From contig NC_089493.1 in NCBI RefSeq assembly GCF_036850765.1, positions 124,812,239-124,876,238 on the forward strand: DNA of 64,000 nucleotides. Direction: 5' to 3'. The position numbers and the translations under genes are program-made. This document shows positions 44,888 to 56,516 of the stretch, one piece after another. The notes below the pieces were generated by a model, which was not told the origin of the DNA, did no database searches, and worked only from the letters and a program-made list of their open reading frames with translations. Source of the stretch: Saccopteryx bilineata. Taxonomy: Eukaryota; Chordata; Mammalia; Chiroptera; Emballonuridae. Position 1 is the stretch's first letter, and each line of letters begins with the position of its first letter.

Positions 44888-47800
44888 GCCAAATATATTT
44901 TAAAAAAATTTATTGTGTTTACATAGATTCTAATGTCTCCCCGTGTTCCCCAGTACATTCCCCATCTCCCTCTCCGTAATGTCCTCCCGCCTTCCCTTCA
45001 GGATTTGCTTTTCTGCTCTCGTCTCATCCTATCACCCTATCATCCCCTTTCCCTCTGTCCACTTTCCTTCTGGATCCTTTGATCCCTCCACTGTCTCAAT
45101 TCCGCTCCTCAGTTCATATTGTTCATCGGATTCCTCATATGAGTGAGGTCATATGATATTTTTCTTTCTTTGCCTGGCTTATTTCACTTAACATAATAGT
45201 TTCCAGGTCCATCCATGTTGTCACAAAAAAATAATATTTCCTTCTTTTTCATGGCCCCATAGTATTCCATTGTGTATATGTACCACTGCTTTTTAATCCA
45301 GCTGTACACTGAAGGACACTTGGGCTGTTTCCAGGTCTTGGCTATTGTGAACAATGTTGCCATAAACATGGGGTGCATTTCTCCTTTTCAAACCGTGCTA
45401 TGGTATTCTTGGGGTATATTCCTAAAAGTGGGATAGCTGGGTCAAAAGGCAGTTCCATTTTTAATTTTTTGAGGAATCTCCATACTGTTTTCCACAGTGG
45501 CTGCACCAGTCTGCATTCCCACCAGCAGTGCAGGAGGGTTCCCTTTTCTCCACATCCTCCCCAGCACTTACTCTGTGTTGTTTTGTTGATGAGCGCCATT
45601 CTTACTGGTGTGAGGTGATATCTCATTGTGGTTTTAATTTGCATTTCTCTAATGATTAGTGATGTTGAGCATTTTTTCATATGCCTATTGGCCATCTGTA
45701 TGTCCTCTTTGGAGAAGTGTCTTTTCATCTTTTTTGCCCATTTTTTGATTCGACTGTTTATCTTCCTGGTGTTGAGTTTTACAAGTTCTTTATAAATTTT
45801 GGTTATTAACCCCTTATCAGACGCAATGTCAAATATATTCTCCCATTGTGTAGTTTGTCTTTTTATTCTGTTCTTATTGTCCTTAGATGTGCAGAAGCTT
45901 TTTAGTTTGATAAAGTCCCATTTGTTTATCCTGTCTTTTATTTCACTTGCCTGTGAAGACAAATCAGCAAATATATTGCTGCGAGTGATGTCGGAGAGCT
46001 TACTGCCTATATTTTCATCTAGGATGCTTATGATTTCATGACTTACATTTAAGTCTTTTTTCCATTTTGAGTTTATTTTTGTGAATGGTGTGAGTTGGTA
46101 GTCTAGTTTCATTTTTTTGCAGGTAGCTGTCCAATTTTCCCAACACCATTCGTTAAAGAGACTGTCTTTACTCTATTACATGCTATCATCACCCTTGTCA
46201 AAAATCAATTGTTCATAAAGGTGCAGGTTTATTTCTGGGTTCTCTGTTCTGTTCCATTGATCCATATGCCTATTCTTATGCTAGTGCCAAGCTGTTTTGA
46301 GTACAATGGCCTTGTAGTATACACTTGATGTCCAGAAGTGTGATACCACCCACTTTATTCTTCTTTTTCAAGATGGCTAAGGCTATTCGTGTTCTTTTTT
46401 GGTTCCATATGAATTTTTGGAATATTTGTTCTATATCTTTGAAGTATGTCCTTGGTATTTTAATAGGAATTGCATTGAATTTATAAATTGCTTTGGGTAA
46501 TATGGACATTTTAATGATGTTTATTCTTCCTAGCCATGAACACAGTATATGCTTCCCCTTGTTTGTATCTTCCTTGATTTCTTTTGTCAATGTTTTATAA
46601 TTTTCCTAGTACAAGTCTTGAACCTCCTTGGTTAAATTTACTCCTAGGTACTTTATTTTTTTGGTTGCAATAGTGAAGGGGATTGTTTTCTTAATTTCTC
46701 TTTCAGACAGATCATTGTTGGTGTATAAAAATGCCTCTGATTTCTGAGTATTTATTTTATATCCTGCCACCTTGCTGAATTCATTTATCAGGTCCAGTAG
46801 TTTTTTGACTGAGACTTTAGGATTTTCTACATACAATATCATATCATCAGCAAATAATGATAATTTTACTTTCCTTTCCCAATTTGGATGCCTTTTATTT
46901 CTTCTTGTTGTCTGATTGCTGTGGCTAGGACTTCCAGGACTATGTTGAATAAGAGTGGTGAAAGGCAGCACCCCTGCCTTGTTCCTGATCTTAAGGGGAT
47001 TGCTTTTAACTTTTGCTCATTGAGTATGATGTTGGCTGTGGGCCTGTCATAGATGGCCTTTATCATGTTGAGGTATGTTCCATGTATTCCCACTTTGCTG
47101 AGAGTTTTGATCATAAATGAGTGCTGGATTTTATCAAATGCTTTTTCCGCATCTATTGATATTATCATGTGGTTTTTGTCCTTTCTTTTGTTTATGTGAT
47201 GAATCACATTGATTGATTTGTGAATATTGTACCAGCCTTGCCTCCCCAAAATAAATCCCACTTGATCATGGTGTATGATTTTTTTTCATGTATTGCTGGA
47301 TCTGGTTTGCAAATATTTTGTTGAGAATTTTAGCATTTAAATTCATCAGGGATATTGGCCTATAGTTTTCTTTCTTTGTGTTGTCTTTGCCTGGTTTTGG
47401 AATCAGAATTATGCTCATCTCATAAAAGGAGCATGGAAGTTTTCTCTCCTCTTGAGTTTTTCGAAATAGCTTGAGAAGAATAGGAGTTAGTTCTTCTTTG
47501 AATGTTTGGTAGAATTCGCTTTGAAGCCATCTGGCCTAGGGCTTTTGTTTGTTGGGAGTTTATTGATAACTGTTTCGATCTCATTTGTTGTAATCGGTCT
47601 ATTTAGGTTTTCTGATTCTTCCAGATTGATTTTTAAAAGATTACATTTTTCAATTCACCATTTCACCAAGGTTGTCTAATTTTTTGGCATACAGTTCTCC
47701 ATAGTATTTTCTTACATTCCTTCGTATTTCTGCTGTGTCTGTTGTTACTTCTCCACCCTCATTTCTAATTATTTAATTTGAGTCCTTTTTCTTTTTTTCT

Positions 47801-48142
47801 TGGTGAGTCTGGCTTCATCGATCTTGTTTACTTTTTCAAAAAAAATTAGCTCTTGGTTTCATTGATCCTCTGTACTGTTTTTTTAGTCTCTATGTCATTT
47901 ATTTCTGCTCTGATCTTTATTATTTCCTTTCTTCTACTTCCTCTAGGCTTTACTTGCTGTTATTTGTCTAGTTCTTTTAGTTGCAGTATTAAGTTGTTTT
48001 TTTGAGCTTTTTCTAGCTTCTTAAGGTATGCCTGTAATGCTATGAACTTCCCTCTTAGGACTGCTTTTGCTGTTTCCCACAGAGTTTGAGTTGTTGTATG
48101 CTCATTTTAATTTGTTTCAAGGAAACTTTTTATTTCTTTCTT
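44888..48142 (-). mobile_element. L1-B, 3' portion (3'UTR and most of ORF2)
   Basis: The 3'UTR spans about 44888-45200 and ORF2 runs from 45342 upward. ORF2 text breaks off at 48142, at the 14-bp duplication TTTATTTCTTTCTT, and resumes at 56656 in register with the L1-A homologue near 53380. So L1-B is one older full-length L1 split by an 8.5-kb insertion. ORF2 is broken by many stops and shifts. Confidence 0.9.
45342..47640 (-). pseudogene. L1-B ORF2 C-terminal two thirds
   Basis: The RT region is split over several frames: [12 protein letters not shown] near 47140, SGTRQGC near 46985, and LFADDMILY with the catalytic FADD intact near 46855. The last 256 codons (45342-46112) form one open frame that includes the C-terminal Cys-rich motif [14 protein letters not shown]. 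Frameshifts at about 46600, 46860 and 47260 abolish ORF2. Role of the intact protein: endonuclease/reverse transcriptase for target-primed insertion. Confidence 0.85.
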
Positions 48143-48575
48143 TTTTTTTAATAAATAAATTTTTATTTAAATGGGGTGAAATCAATAAATCAGGGTACAT
48201 ATATTCAAAGAAAACATTTCCAGGTTATTTTGTCATTTAGTTCTGTTGCATACCCATCACCCAAAGAGAGATCGTCTTCCATCACCCTCTATCCAGTTTT
48301 CTTTGTACCCCCCCTCCCCCTCCCTCCGTCCCTCCCCCCACCCCCTGTAACCACCAGACTCCTGTCCATGTCTCTTAGTCTCACTTTTATGTCCCACCAA
48401 TGTATGGAATCCTGCAGTTCTTGTTTTTTTCTGATTCGCTTGTTTCACTCTGCATAATGTTATCAAGATTCCACCAATCTGCTGTAAGTGATCCGATGTC
48501 ATCATTTCTTCTAGCTGACTAGTATACCATGGTGTATATGTGCCCCATCTTCTTTATCCAGCCTTCTATTTTTTT
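48143..48575 (-). mobile_element. L1 3' end terminating chimera copy 2
   Basis: Same L1 lineage as 13906-14345: a reverse CACCAATGTATGGAATCC, a C-rich tract at about 48308-48347, and GATTTATTGATTTCACCCCA on the minus strand before the A-rich tail at 48143-48151. Confidence 0.85.
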
Positions 48576-50457
48576 TACAGTGATTTAAAGCCTTTAAGCA
48601 AACTCTTGGCCCATACAGCAAGAATCCCTAAAAGAGTAGTGTCCTTAACATGTTCACCAAGTCCAAGTTGGTCCCATCACCATGTCAAATCCCTGAAAAA
48701 TGCAACCCAACCACAGTTCAGTCTGTTAGGAGCTGTCACAGGGAGCAGGAGTCCAGGAAAAGTCCACATCCAGGAAAAGTCCGCATGGCACTGGAATTGT
48801 TGTCACCATTCTATACTTTGCAGATCATGTCCAAGTCCCAGTGACCGCTGCTTCTAGCTGGTAATGATTCAGGTAGACTGGAGAAGCCATTTGCAGCATG
48901 CGTGGATATGGAGCTTCTGTTCACCTCTGCCTGGAGAGATGAAACCAGGTAGCTTTTCCCTGGAGCTCTGCGACTGTGGCATGGTAAAGAGAACCTTGGG
49001 ATACACTAAGCTGGGTGGCAAAGGTAGATTCATAATAGAAGTTGGCAAAAGGATGAAAGAGAGCTCTAAAATAGGAGTAGGTCCCAGCCTGAAATATGAG
49101 TGGGGCATTGGGATAGGAGGGATAAAGGAAACACTATATATTAAGCAAAGCAGCAGAAAATAGGACTATCAACACCCACAACAGAGATCTTTGAGGGAAG
49201 AATAAAAAACCTGACTATTCAGGCAAAACATAGTTAAGTGGCCCTTGTGCAAATGAGATCAGTTTACCTGCTTCTTGGAAGAAATACCCTGGGCTCATCC
49301 ACAGTGTTGTAGATGGGGCCGATGGCCCTGGGCACCTTCAGCCTTCAGTGGCAAACCCCAGCTTTCTGGGCAAGGTTAGGTCATAGGTGGCTGGAGCAGG
49401 GCTGGAAGAGACTGAACCCTCTCTTAGAGGAGTGAGGGGGAAGCCTACCTTCCAGTGTCCCTGTTTCCTCACAGTAGAGGCATGTAAGCCTGGCAGGCTT
49501 TAGCTCAATGACCTTCCTTTCCACTATTGAAGCAGGACCCAGATGGCATCCTAGGAGACTCCTTTGGGGCGTTGGAGCCTTTAAGGGCGTATCCTAAAAG
49601 CTGGTAGTTCCCCTGATCTCTATTGGGCTTTTTCTGCCTCTAGGTATCTTAAAAGCCATGCTCAGAAGATCTCACTGAGGGGTTTGAGGATCCCCATCCA
49701 CCTATATAAATCTTTTCCATATATCTGGAGCTATTTGGAAAAAGACAAAACAGTGTATTAGCTGGATCTAATAAAGAAGGTAGTAGTTTGCAGGCGAAAA
49801 AGATTTGGTGTCTCCTGTTCCTCAGCATTCAAAAGAAATGTAAAAAAAAATATTTTTTTTTAAGTAAAAGGAATGATATGGTAGACCCGTAGGAGTTCCA
49901 GGATATGACTACCCCCTTTTAAATTGTTTTTTTTTTTAATTGACCTTAAAATGTTTGCTGAGTACACTTTAATAATACCTTAACTTTAAAGATTGTAAGC
50001 ATGAAAAAATACAGTAAATGCTTTTGCTCCATATGCCGGAGCATTTTCAGTTAAGCCAGTTTAGGAAATCCAATAACAGAACAATGCATACAGACCATGA
50101 GCTATAGCATGCTTAGTAGCCTCTCCTGTTCTGATTGAGGTTACTATAGATCCGGAATATGAAGCCACTGTAATGTGGACATACGACTGTTTGCCAAATG
50201 AAGGTATATGAGTAACATCCATCTGCCAAAGTTGTCCTGGTAGGGGTCCTTGAGAGTTAACTCCAAATGAGGGGGCAATATAGGACCCCTTGGACAGGAT
50301 TTCCCAATCTGCCGTGCTGCTTCCCGAGGAAGTTGAAACTGTTTACACCGGGCTGCAGCGTTCTGGTGACGAATAGTATGAGACTGACTTGCTCAGTCTG
50401 TCATGGCTGCTCCATATAATTTTCTTTTGGGTAGCTTGATCAACAAGGGCATTCCTA
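48575..50457 (-). pseudogene. ERV integrase and class I-like gag/pro remnant (chimera copy 2)
   Basis: Minus-strand text parallels 12045-13905: the integrase HHCC start, core and C-terminal end, then the gag zinc-knuckle-like segment (here with a clearer CLYC pair near 49480) and the protease-like tail. There are many independent stops and small indels relative to copy 1. The junction with L1 is near 48575. Confidence 0.75.
48864..49163 (+). other. Antisense 99-codon ORF, copy 2
   Basis: Counterpart of 13334-13633, same length, start and stop with about 13 substitutions. No domain recognised. Confidence 0.3.
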
Positions 50458-50848
50458 GGCCCTGGCCGGTTGGCTCAGTGGTAGAGCATTGGCCTAGTGT
50501 GCAGGATTCCTGGGCCAGAGCACACAGGAGAAGCGCCCATCTACTTCTCCACCCCTCCCCTTCTCCCTCCTCTCCGTCTCTCTCCTCCCCTCCCACAGCC
50601 AAGGCTCCACCGGAGCAAAGCCACCCCGGGCACTAAGGATGGCCCCATGGCCTCTGCCTCAGTTGTTAGAATGACTCTGGTTGCAACAGAGCAACACCCC
50701 AGATAGGCAGAGCATTCCCCCCTGGTAGGCATGCCAGGTGGATTCCGGTTAGGCACATGTGGGAGTCTGTCTGACTGCCTCCCCATTTCCATCTTCAGAA
50801 AAATACAAAAAATAAATAAATAAAAGAAAAAATACAACCAAAAACAAA
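50458..50848 (+). mobile_element. Bat SINE in chimera copy 2
   Basis: Head GGCCCTGGCCGGTTGGCTC starts immediately after ...GGGCATTCCTA, the same nucleotide as in copy 1. The B box region is shortened (part of GGTTCGATTCC is missing). The tail is a long A-rich stretch with AAATAAATAAATAAAAG that abuts L1 ORF2 directly, whereas in copy 1 the tail abuts more ERV. Confidence 0.88.
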
Positions 50849-53800
50849 CATTTCTCCTTTTCAAACCGTGCTATGGTGTTCTTGGGGTATATTCCTAACA
50901 GCGGTATAGCTGGGTCAAAAGGCAGTTCGATTTTTAATTTCTTGAGGAATCTCCATACTCCAATTTTCCCAACACCATTTCTTGAAGAGGCTATATTTAC
51001 TCCATTGTATTTCCTTACCTCCTTTGTCAAATATCAGTTGTCCATAGAGCTGTGGGTTTATTTCTGGGTTCTCTGTTCTGTTCCATTGATCTATGCGCCT
51101 GTTCTTATGCCAGTACCATGCTGTTTTGAGTACAATGGCCTTATAATATAACTTGATATCCAGAAGTGTGATCCCTCCTGCTTTATTCTTCCTTTTCAAG
51201 ATTGCTGAGGCTATTCGTGTTCTCTTTTGGTTCCATATAAATTTTTGGAATATGTGTTCTATGTCTTTGAAGTAAGTCATTGGTATTTTAATTGGTATTG
51301 CATTGAATTTATAGATTGCTTTGGGTAATATAGACATTTTAATGATGTTTATTCTTCCTAACCATGAGCACGGTATATGCCTCCACTTCTTTGTATCTTC
51401 CCTGATTTCTTTTATCAGTGTTTTATAATTTTCTGAGTACAAGTCTTTAATCTCCTTGGTTAGATTTATTCCTAGGTACTTTATTTTTTTGGTTGCAATG
51501 GTAAAGGGGATTGATTCCTTGATTTTTCTTTCTGACAGTTCATTATTAGTGTATAAAAATGCCTCTGATTTCTGAGTATTGATTTTATATCCTGCCACCT
51601 TGCCGAATTCATTTATCAGGTCTAGTAGTTTTTTGACTGAGACTTTAGGGTTTTCTATGTACAATATCATATCATCTGCAAATAATGATAGTTTTACTTC
51701 TTCTTTTCCAATTTGGATGCCTTTTATTTCTTTTTCTTGTCTGATTGCTGTGGCTAGGATTTCCAGAACTATGTTGAATAAGAGTGGTGAAAGGGGGCAC
51801 CCCTGCCTTGTTCCTGATCTTAAGGGGATTGCTTTTAATTTTTTCCCATTGAGTATGATGTTGGCTGTGGGTTTGTCATAGATGGCCTTTATCATGTTGA
51901 GGTATGTTCCCTGTATTCCCACTTTGCTGAGAGTTTTGATCATGAATGGGTGCTGGATTTTATCAAATGCTTTTTCTGCATCTATTGAAATTATCATGTG
52001 GTTTTTCTCCTTTCTTTTGTTTATTTGATGAATCACATTAATTGATTTGCAAATATTGTACCAGCCTTGCCTCCCAAGAATAAATCCCACTTGATCATGG
52101 TGTATGACTTTTTTCATATATTGCTGGATCCAGTTTGCTAATATTTTGTTGAGAATTTTTGCATCTAAGTTCATCAGGGATATTGGACTATAATTTTCTT
52201 TTTTTGTGTTGTCTTTGCCTGGTTTTGGAATCAGAATTATGCTCGCCTCATAAAAGGAGTTTGGAAGTCTTCCTTCCTCTTGAGTTTTTTGAAATAGCTT
52301 GAGAAGGATAAGAGTTAGTTCTTCTTTGAATATTTGGTAGAATTCACTTGTGAAGCCATCAGGCCCAGGACTTTTCTTTTTTTGGGAGTTTTTTGATAGC
52401 TGTTTCAATCTCATTTGTTGTAATTGGTCTGTTTAGGTTTTCTGATTCTTCCAGATTGATTTTTGGAAGATTATATGATTCAAGGAATTTGTCCATTTCA
52501 TCTAGGTTGTCTAGTTTTTTGGCATACAGTTCTTCATAGTATTTTCTTACAATATTTTGTATTCTGTTGTGTTAGTTGTTATTTCTCCACTCTCATTTCT
52601 AATTTTATTTGAGTCCTCTCTCTTTTTCTCTTGATGAGTCTCATTAAAGGTTCATCGATCTTGTTTACCTTTTCATTTATATATATATATAAATATATAT
52701 ATATTCATTTTTCTAAAGCTGGAAACAGGGAGAGACAGTCAGACAGACTCCCGCATGCGTCCGACCGGGATCCACCCGGCACGCCAACCATGAGGCGACG
52801 CTCTTCCCACCAGGGGGCGATGCTCTGCCCATCCTGGGCGTCGCCATGTTGCAACCAGAGCCACTCTAGCACTTGAGACAGAGGCCACAGAGCCATCTTC
52901 AACGCCCGGGCCATCTTTGCTCCAATGGAGCCTTGGCTGCAGGAGGGGAAGAGATAGACAGAGAGGAAAGTGCGGCGGAGGGGTGGAGAAGCAAATGGGC
53001 ACTTCTCCTGTGTGCCCTGGCCGGGAATCGAACCTGGGTCCTCCGCACGCTAGGCTGACGCTCTACCGCTGAGCCAACCGGCCAGGGCCCTTGTTTACCT
53101 TTTCAAAGAACCAGCTCCTGGTTTCATTGATCCTCTGTATTGTTTCTTTAGCCTCTATGTCATTTATTTCTGCTCTGATCTTTATTATTTCCTTCCTTCT
53201 ACTAGCTCTGGGCTTTACTTGCTGTTCTTTTTCTAGTTCTTTTAGATGCAAGGTTAAGTTGTTTATTTGAGCTTTTTCTAGCTTCTTGAGGTATGCCTGT
53301 AATGCTATAAACTTCCCTCTAGGACTGCTTTAGCTGTGTCCCATAAATTTTGAGTGATGTATGCTCATTATCGTTTGTTTCTAGAAATTTTTTAATTTCT
53401 TCTTTGACCTCAATGTTAACCCATTCGTTATTTAATAACATGCTATTTAGTTTCCAAGTGTTTAAATGTTTTTCAATTTTTCTATTGTGGTTGATTTCTA
53501 GTTTAATGCCATTGTGATCAGAGAAAGTGCTCGATATGATTTCAGTCTTCTTAAATTTGTTGAGACCACTTTTGTGCCCTAACATGTGGTCTATTCTAGA
53601 GAATGTACCATGAGCACTTGAAAAAAATGTATATGCTACTGTTTTAGGGTGAAAGGTTCTGATGATATCTATTAAATCGAGTTGATCTAATATGTCCTTT
53701 AAGTCTGCTGTTTCTTTGTTAATTTTCTTTCTTGAGGATCTATCTAATGATGTTAATGGGGTATTGAAATCCCCTACTATTATAGTATTGCTGTTGATCT

Positions 53801-54199
53801 CGCCCTTTAAGTTCATCAAAGTCTGCTTTATATATTTAGGTGCTCCTATATTAGGTGCGTAGATATTTATAATGGTTATATCTTCCTTTTGGATTGCTCC
53901 CTTTATCATTATGTAGTGCCCTTCTTTATCTCTAACTATGTTCTTTGTTTTAAAGTCCATTTTGTCTGATATAAGTATTGCTACCCCAGCTTTTTTTTCA
54001 TTTCCATTTGCATGAAATAATTTTTCCATCCTTTTATCTTCAGTCTGTATGCATCTTTTGATTTAAGGTGTGTCTCTTGTAGACAGCATATGTATGGGTC
54101 CTGTTTTCTTATCCACACAGCTACCCTATGTCTCTTGATCGGATCATTTAATCCATTAACATTTAAGGTTATTACTGATATGTAATTGTTTATTGCCAA
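50849..54199 (-). pseudogene. L1-A ORF2 (EN and RT domains), interrupted
   Basis: ORF2 starts at 54199, 72 nt after ORF1. The endonuclease domain shows LNVNGLNDPIKRHRV, QETHL, GDFNTP, SRIDHML and a final SDHN, so its active-site landmarks are present. A frameshift lies at about 53981-54029. A SINE splits ORF2 at 52676-53090. The RT frame 50915-52414 (499 codons) keeps SIDAEKAFD (residues 143-151), [14 protein letters not shown] (201-214) and catalytic FADD (245-248). It then hits a 644-nt deletion that removes most of the C-terminal domain, including the Cys motif. Not functional, but recently so. Confidence 0.88.
52676..53090 (-). mobile_element. Bat SINE in L1-A ORF2
   Basis: Perfect 15-bp duplication TTGTTTACCTTTTCA (52661-52675 and 53091-53105). 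The tail has grown into a (TA)n run at 52679-52702. It is a young, high-similarity copy. Confidence 0.94.
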
Positions 54200-54271
54200 T
54201 TTTTTTCTTTAAAACTGTATTCCTCTTTTCTTGTATTCTTTTTTTCCTTTGATCTGTTTACAACAGGTCCC

Positions 54272-55174
54272 TTAGCATTTCTTGCAGCCTTGGTTTGGTT
54301 GCAGTGAATTCCTTGAGTTTTTTTTTTTGTCTGTAAAGCTTTTTATTTCTCCTTCCATTTTAAATGATAGCCTTGCTGGATTAAGTAGTCTTGGTTGTAG
54401 GTTCTTGTTCTGCATTACTTTGAATATTTCTTGCCATTCCCTTCTGGCCTCAAGTGTTTCTGTTGAGAAGTCAGAAGTCATCCTTATGGGGGCTCCTTTG
54501 TAGGTGATAGTCTTTTTTTCTCTAGCAGCTTTTAATATTTTCTCTTTTTCACTTAGCTTTGGTATTTTAATTATGATGTGTCTTGGTGTTGGTTTCTTTG
54601 AGTTTCTCCTTAATGGAGTTCTCTGTTCTTCCTGAACATGTGAAATGTTTTCCTGTCTTAATTGGGGGAAGTTTTCTGCTATGATTTGTTTGAACAAAGT
54701 CTCTATCCCTTGTTCTTTCTCTTCTTCATCAGGAACCCCTATGATGCAGATTTTGTTTCTCTTCATGTTGTCACAGAGCTCTCTTAGAGTTTCCTCAGAC
54801 TTTTTGAGTCTCTGTTCTTTTTTCTGCTCTGCTTCCGTGCCTTTATTTATCGTGTCCTCTAACTCGCTGATTCGATTCTCTGCTTCATCCATCCTGCTTT
54901 TAATTCCTTCCATTGTATTCTTTATTTCAGATATTGTATTTGTCATTTCTGACTGATTCTTTTTTATTATTTCAATGTCCTTTTTTATATTTGTTATCTC
55001 TTTATTTAGGATTTCATAATGGCCATCTATGGTTGTTCTAATAATATCTTTGAGCATTCTAACAATCGTTATTTTAAACTCTGCATCTGGTAATTTGGTT
55101 ATATCTGATTCACTTAGGTCCTTTTCTGGGGATTTCTCTTGGTTTATTTGTGCTGTATTTCCCTGCCTCCACAT
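54272..55174 (-). CDS. L1-A ORF1 (L1 ORF1p), open
   Basis: ORF1p is the L1 RNA-binding trimer that packages L1 RNA. The frame is fully open. I choose the Met at 55174 (MWRQGNTAQINQ) because the homologous L1-B ORF1 begins MGRQ at 58806; an upstream in-frame Met at 55219 adds 15 residues. From 55174 it gives 300 aa. A coiled coil spans about residues 60-140 (heptads such as KKDIEIIKKNQSEM and ISELEDTI). An RRM-like part follows (ICIIGVPDEEEKEQG), then a C-terminal domain with RHIIIKIPK and AREKKTITYKG. Length is slightly short for a mammalian ORF1p. No obvious promoter damage upstream. Confidence 0.8.
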   Translation of the reverse strand: MWRQGNTAQINQEKSPEKDLSESDITKLPDAEFKITIVRMLKDIIRTTIDGHYEILNKEITNIKKDIEIIKKNQSEMTNTISEIKNTMEGIKSRMDEAENRISELEDTINKGTEAEQKKEQRLKKSEETLRELCDNMKRNKICIIGVPDEEEKEQGIETLFKQIIAENFPQLRQENISHVQEEQRTPLRRNSKKPTPRHIIIKIPKLSEKEKILKAAREKKTITYKGAPIRMTSDFSTETLEARREWQEIFKVMQNKNLQPRLLNPARLSFKMEGEIKSFTDKKKNSRNSLQPNQGCKKC

Positions 55175-56516
55175 TTTCTCTTCCTGGGAGTGGCTGTGAT
55201 CATGTGCTTGGGTGTACAAGCATTGGTGGCCTTGGCCTTTGCCCTGCTCCCGTGTGTGACATTATGCTTGGTCCTGAGGGCACTGGCGAGCACCTTTGCT
55301 CAGCTGCGGGTCTCTGCCTGTTTCCAAGCTTTCGCCCTGCCCTTGCAGGAGGAGCCCGCTCAAGGAACGGCTGCTAGCCTTGGCTCTACCGCCGGGCAGG
55401 ACTGCGTGTCCAAGCTCAGCTCAGTAGTGGAACTCCGCCTCTTCTGGGCTTTTGGCTCCACCCCTGCGGGAGGAACCAGCTACCAAGTCAGACCGCAAGC
55501 CTGGGTTGCACGGGCGGGGCAAGGCCATGCTCCTCTGCCCTTGCCCCAGGGCTTGTCTCCACCCTTTCCGGGGTTCCCGCCCTTCTCCCCACAGGCTGGA
55601 TTACAGGCTGCCGGCAGCTGAGTTTGACCACTTTTGCACGCCCCCTCCTTCCAGCCAGGCAAGATTGAGCTCACACCTGAGCCCAGTTGTGGCCAGCTGG
55701 CTTCTGCCCCTGCCAGCAGAACTGTGCTTTTGTCTCCTGCTGCTGCTGGCCCTCCGGCGAGCCCTCAGCCGCGTGGGTGGGGGCGTTGCAGCTTGGACCC
55801 TAAGACTCACTGCTCTAGACCCAAAATCTCCCTCCTTCTATGCAACTCTGCTCTGAGTGCTGCATGGGAGCTTGTTTGGCTGCTCTCCTGCTTCCCTTTG
55901 CTGGTATTGCTGTTTCTGGGGGAAATATTCACTTCAGCTTTGGGGAGTGACTCGTCTCAGGGGTTAGGGTGGCTATCTTCCAAAATGTTTCTTCCTGTGC
56001 CTCCTAGATTACACTCTCTTCCTGTTACTCTGGTCCTCTCCTCTCTCCCTCCGTCCCCAGGAGCCCCGGGTGAGTGTTTGTGAGAGAGTTGTTCTGCGCG
56101 GTTCCTTTAAGAAGGATCCTGGGTCTGAGAAATCAGACTCTTTCTCACAAATAGTATCCTGACTTATTTCCAGCTAAATACTGTCCTTACACCTCTTCTG
56201 GGCTGTGGGGCTGCAGGCTGGGGCTTTGTTCCTGGGGCTCAGGACCCTTCCCCCTCTGCTAAACTCACTTCCCGCCACATGAGTCTCTCCCTGCTGCCGT
56301 TTGCTCTGGGGAGCTGGGCAGCCCTCTCTGCGTTTCCGCTTTTCCTACCAGTCTCGGTGTGGCTTCTTCAGTGTTCCTTGGTTGAAGAGTCCTCTTAGTT
56401 TAGTCCAAAGTTGGTTTTTCCAGATGATAGTTCTAAAAATTAGTTTGTATTCCACTTTGGTTCTGGGAGGTAGATGTTGGTACGTCCGCCTACTCCAGCG
56501 CCATCTTGTCTTCCTA
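55175..56516 (-). promoter_or_regulatory. L1-A 5'UTR/promoter region
   Basis: GC-rich 1.3 kb upstream of ORF1. The minus-strand 5' end reads GGAAGACAAGATGGCGCTGG, with a YY1-type AAGATGGC core at 56500-56507, as in other mammalian L1 5'UTRs. Plus-strand ORFs within it look like by-products of GC richness. It has a different, longer 5'UTR than L1-B. Confidence 0.75.

Noticed and set aside
10489..50457. Segmental duplication as the source of the two composite copies
   Set aside because: Flanks are unrelated (hAT MITE versus L1-B), the copies start at different points, and each has its own target-site duplication.
50849..50960. Spliced L1 transcript
   Set aside because: Neither junction has GT-AG borders in the L1-B comparison.
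50915..52414. 499-codon frame as a host gene
   Set aside because: It is the L1 reverse transcriptase ([13 protein letters not shown]) within a damaged ORF2.
55139..55856. Plus-strand ORFs of 134-160 codons antisense to the L1-A 5'UTR (an ORF0-like idea)
   Set aside because: The region is GC-rich, so long open frames arise by chance. L1-B does not keep the frame, and ORF0 is known only from primates.
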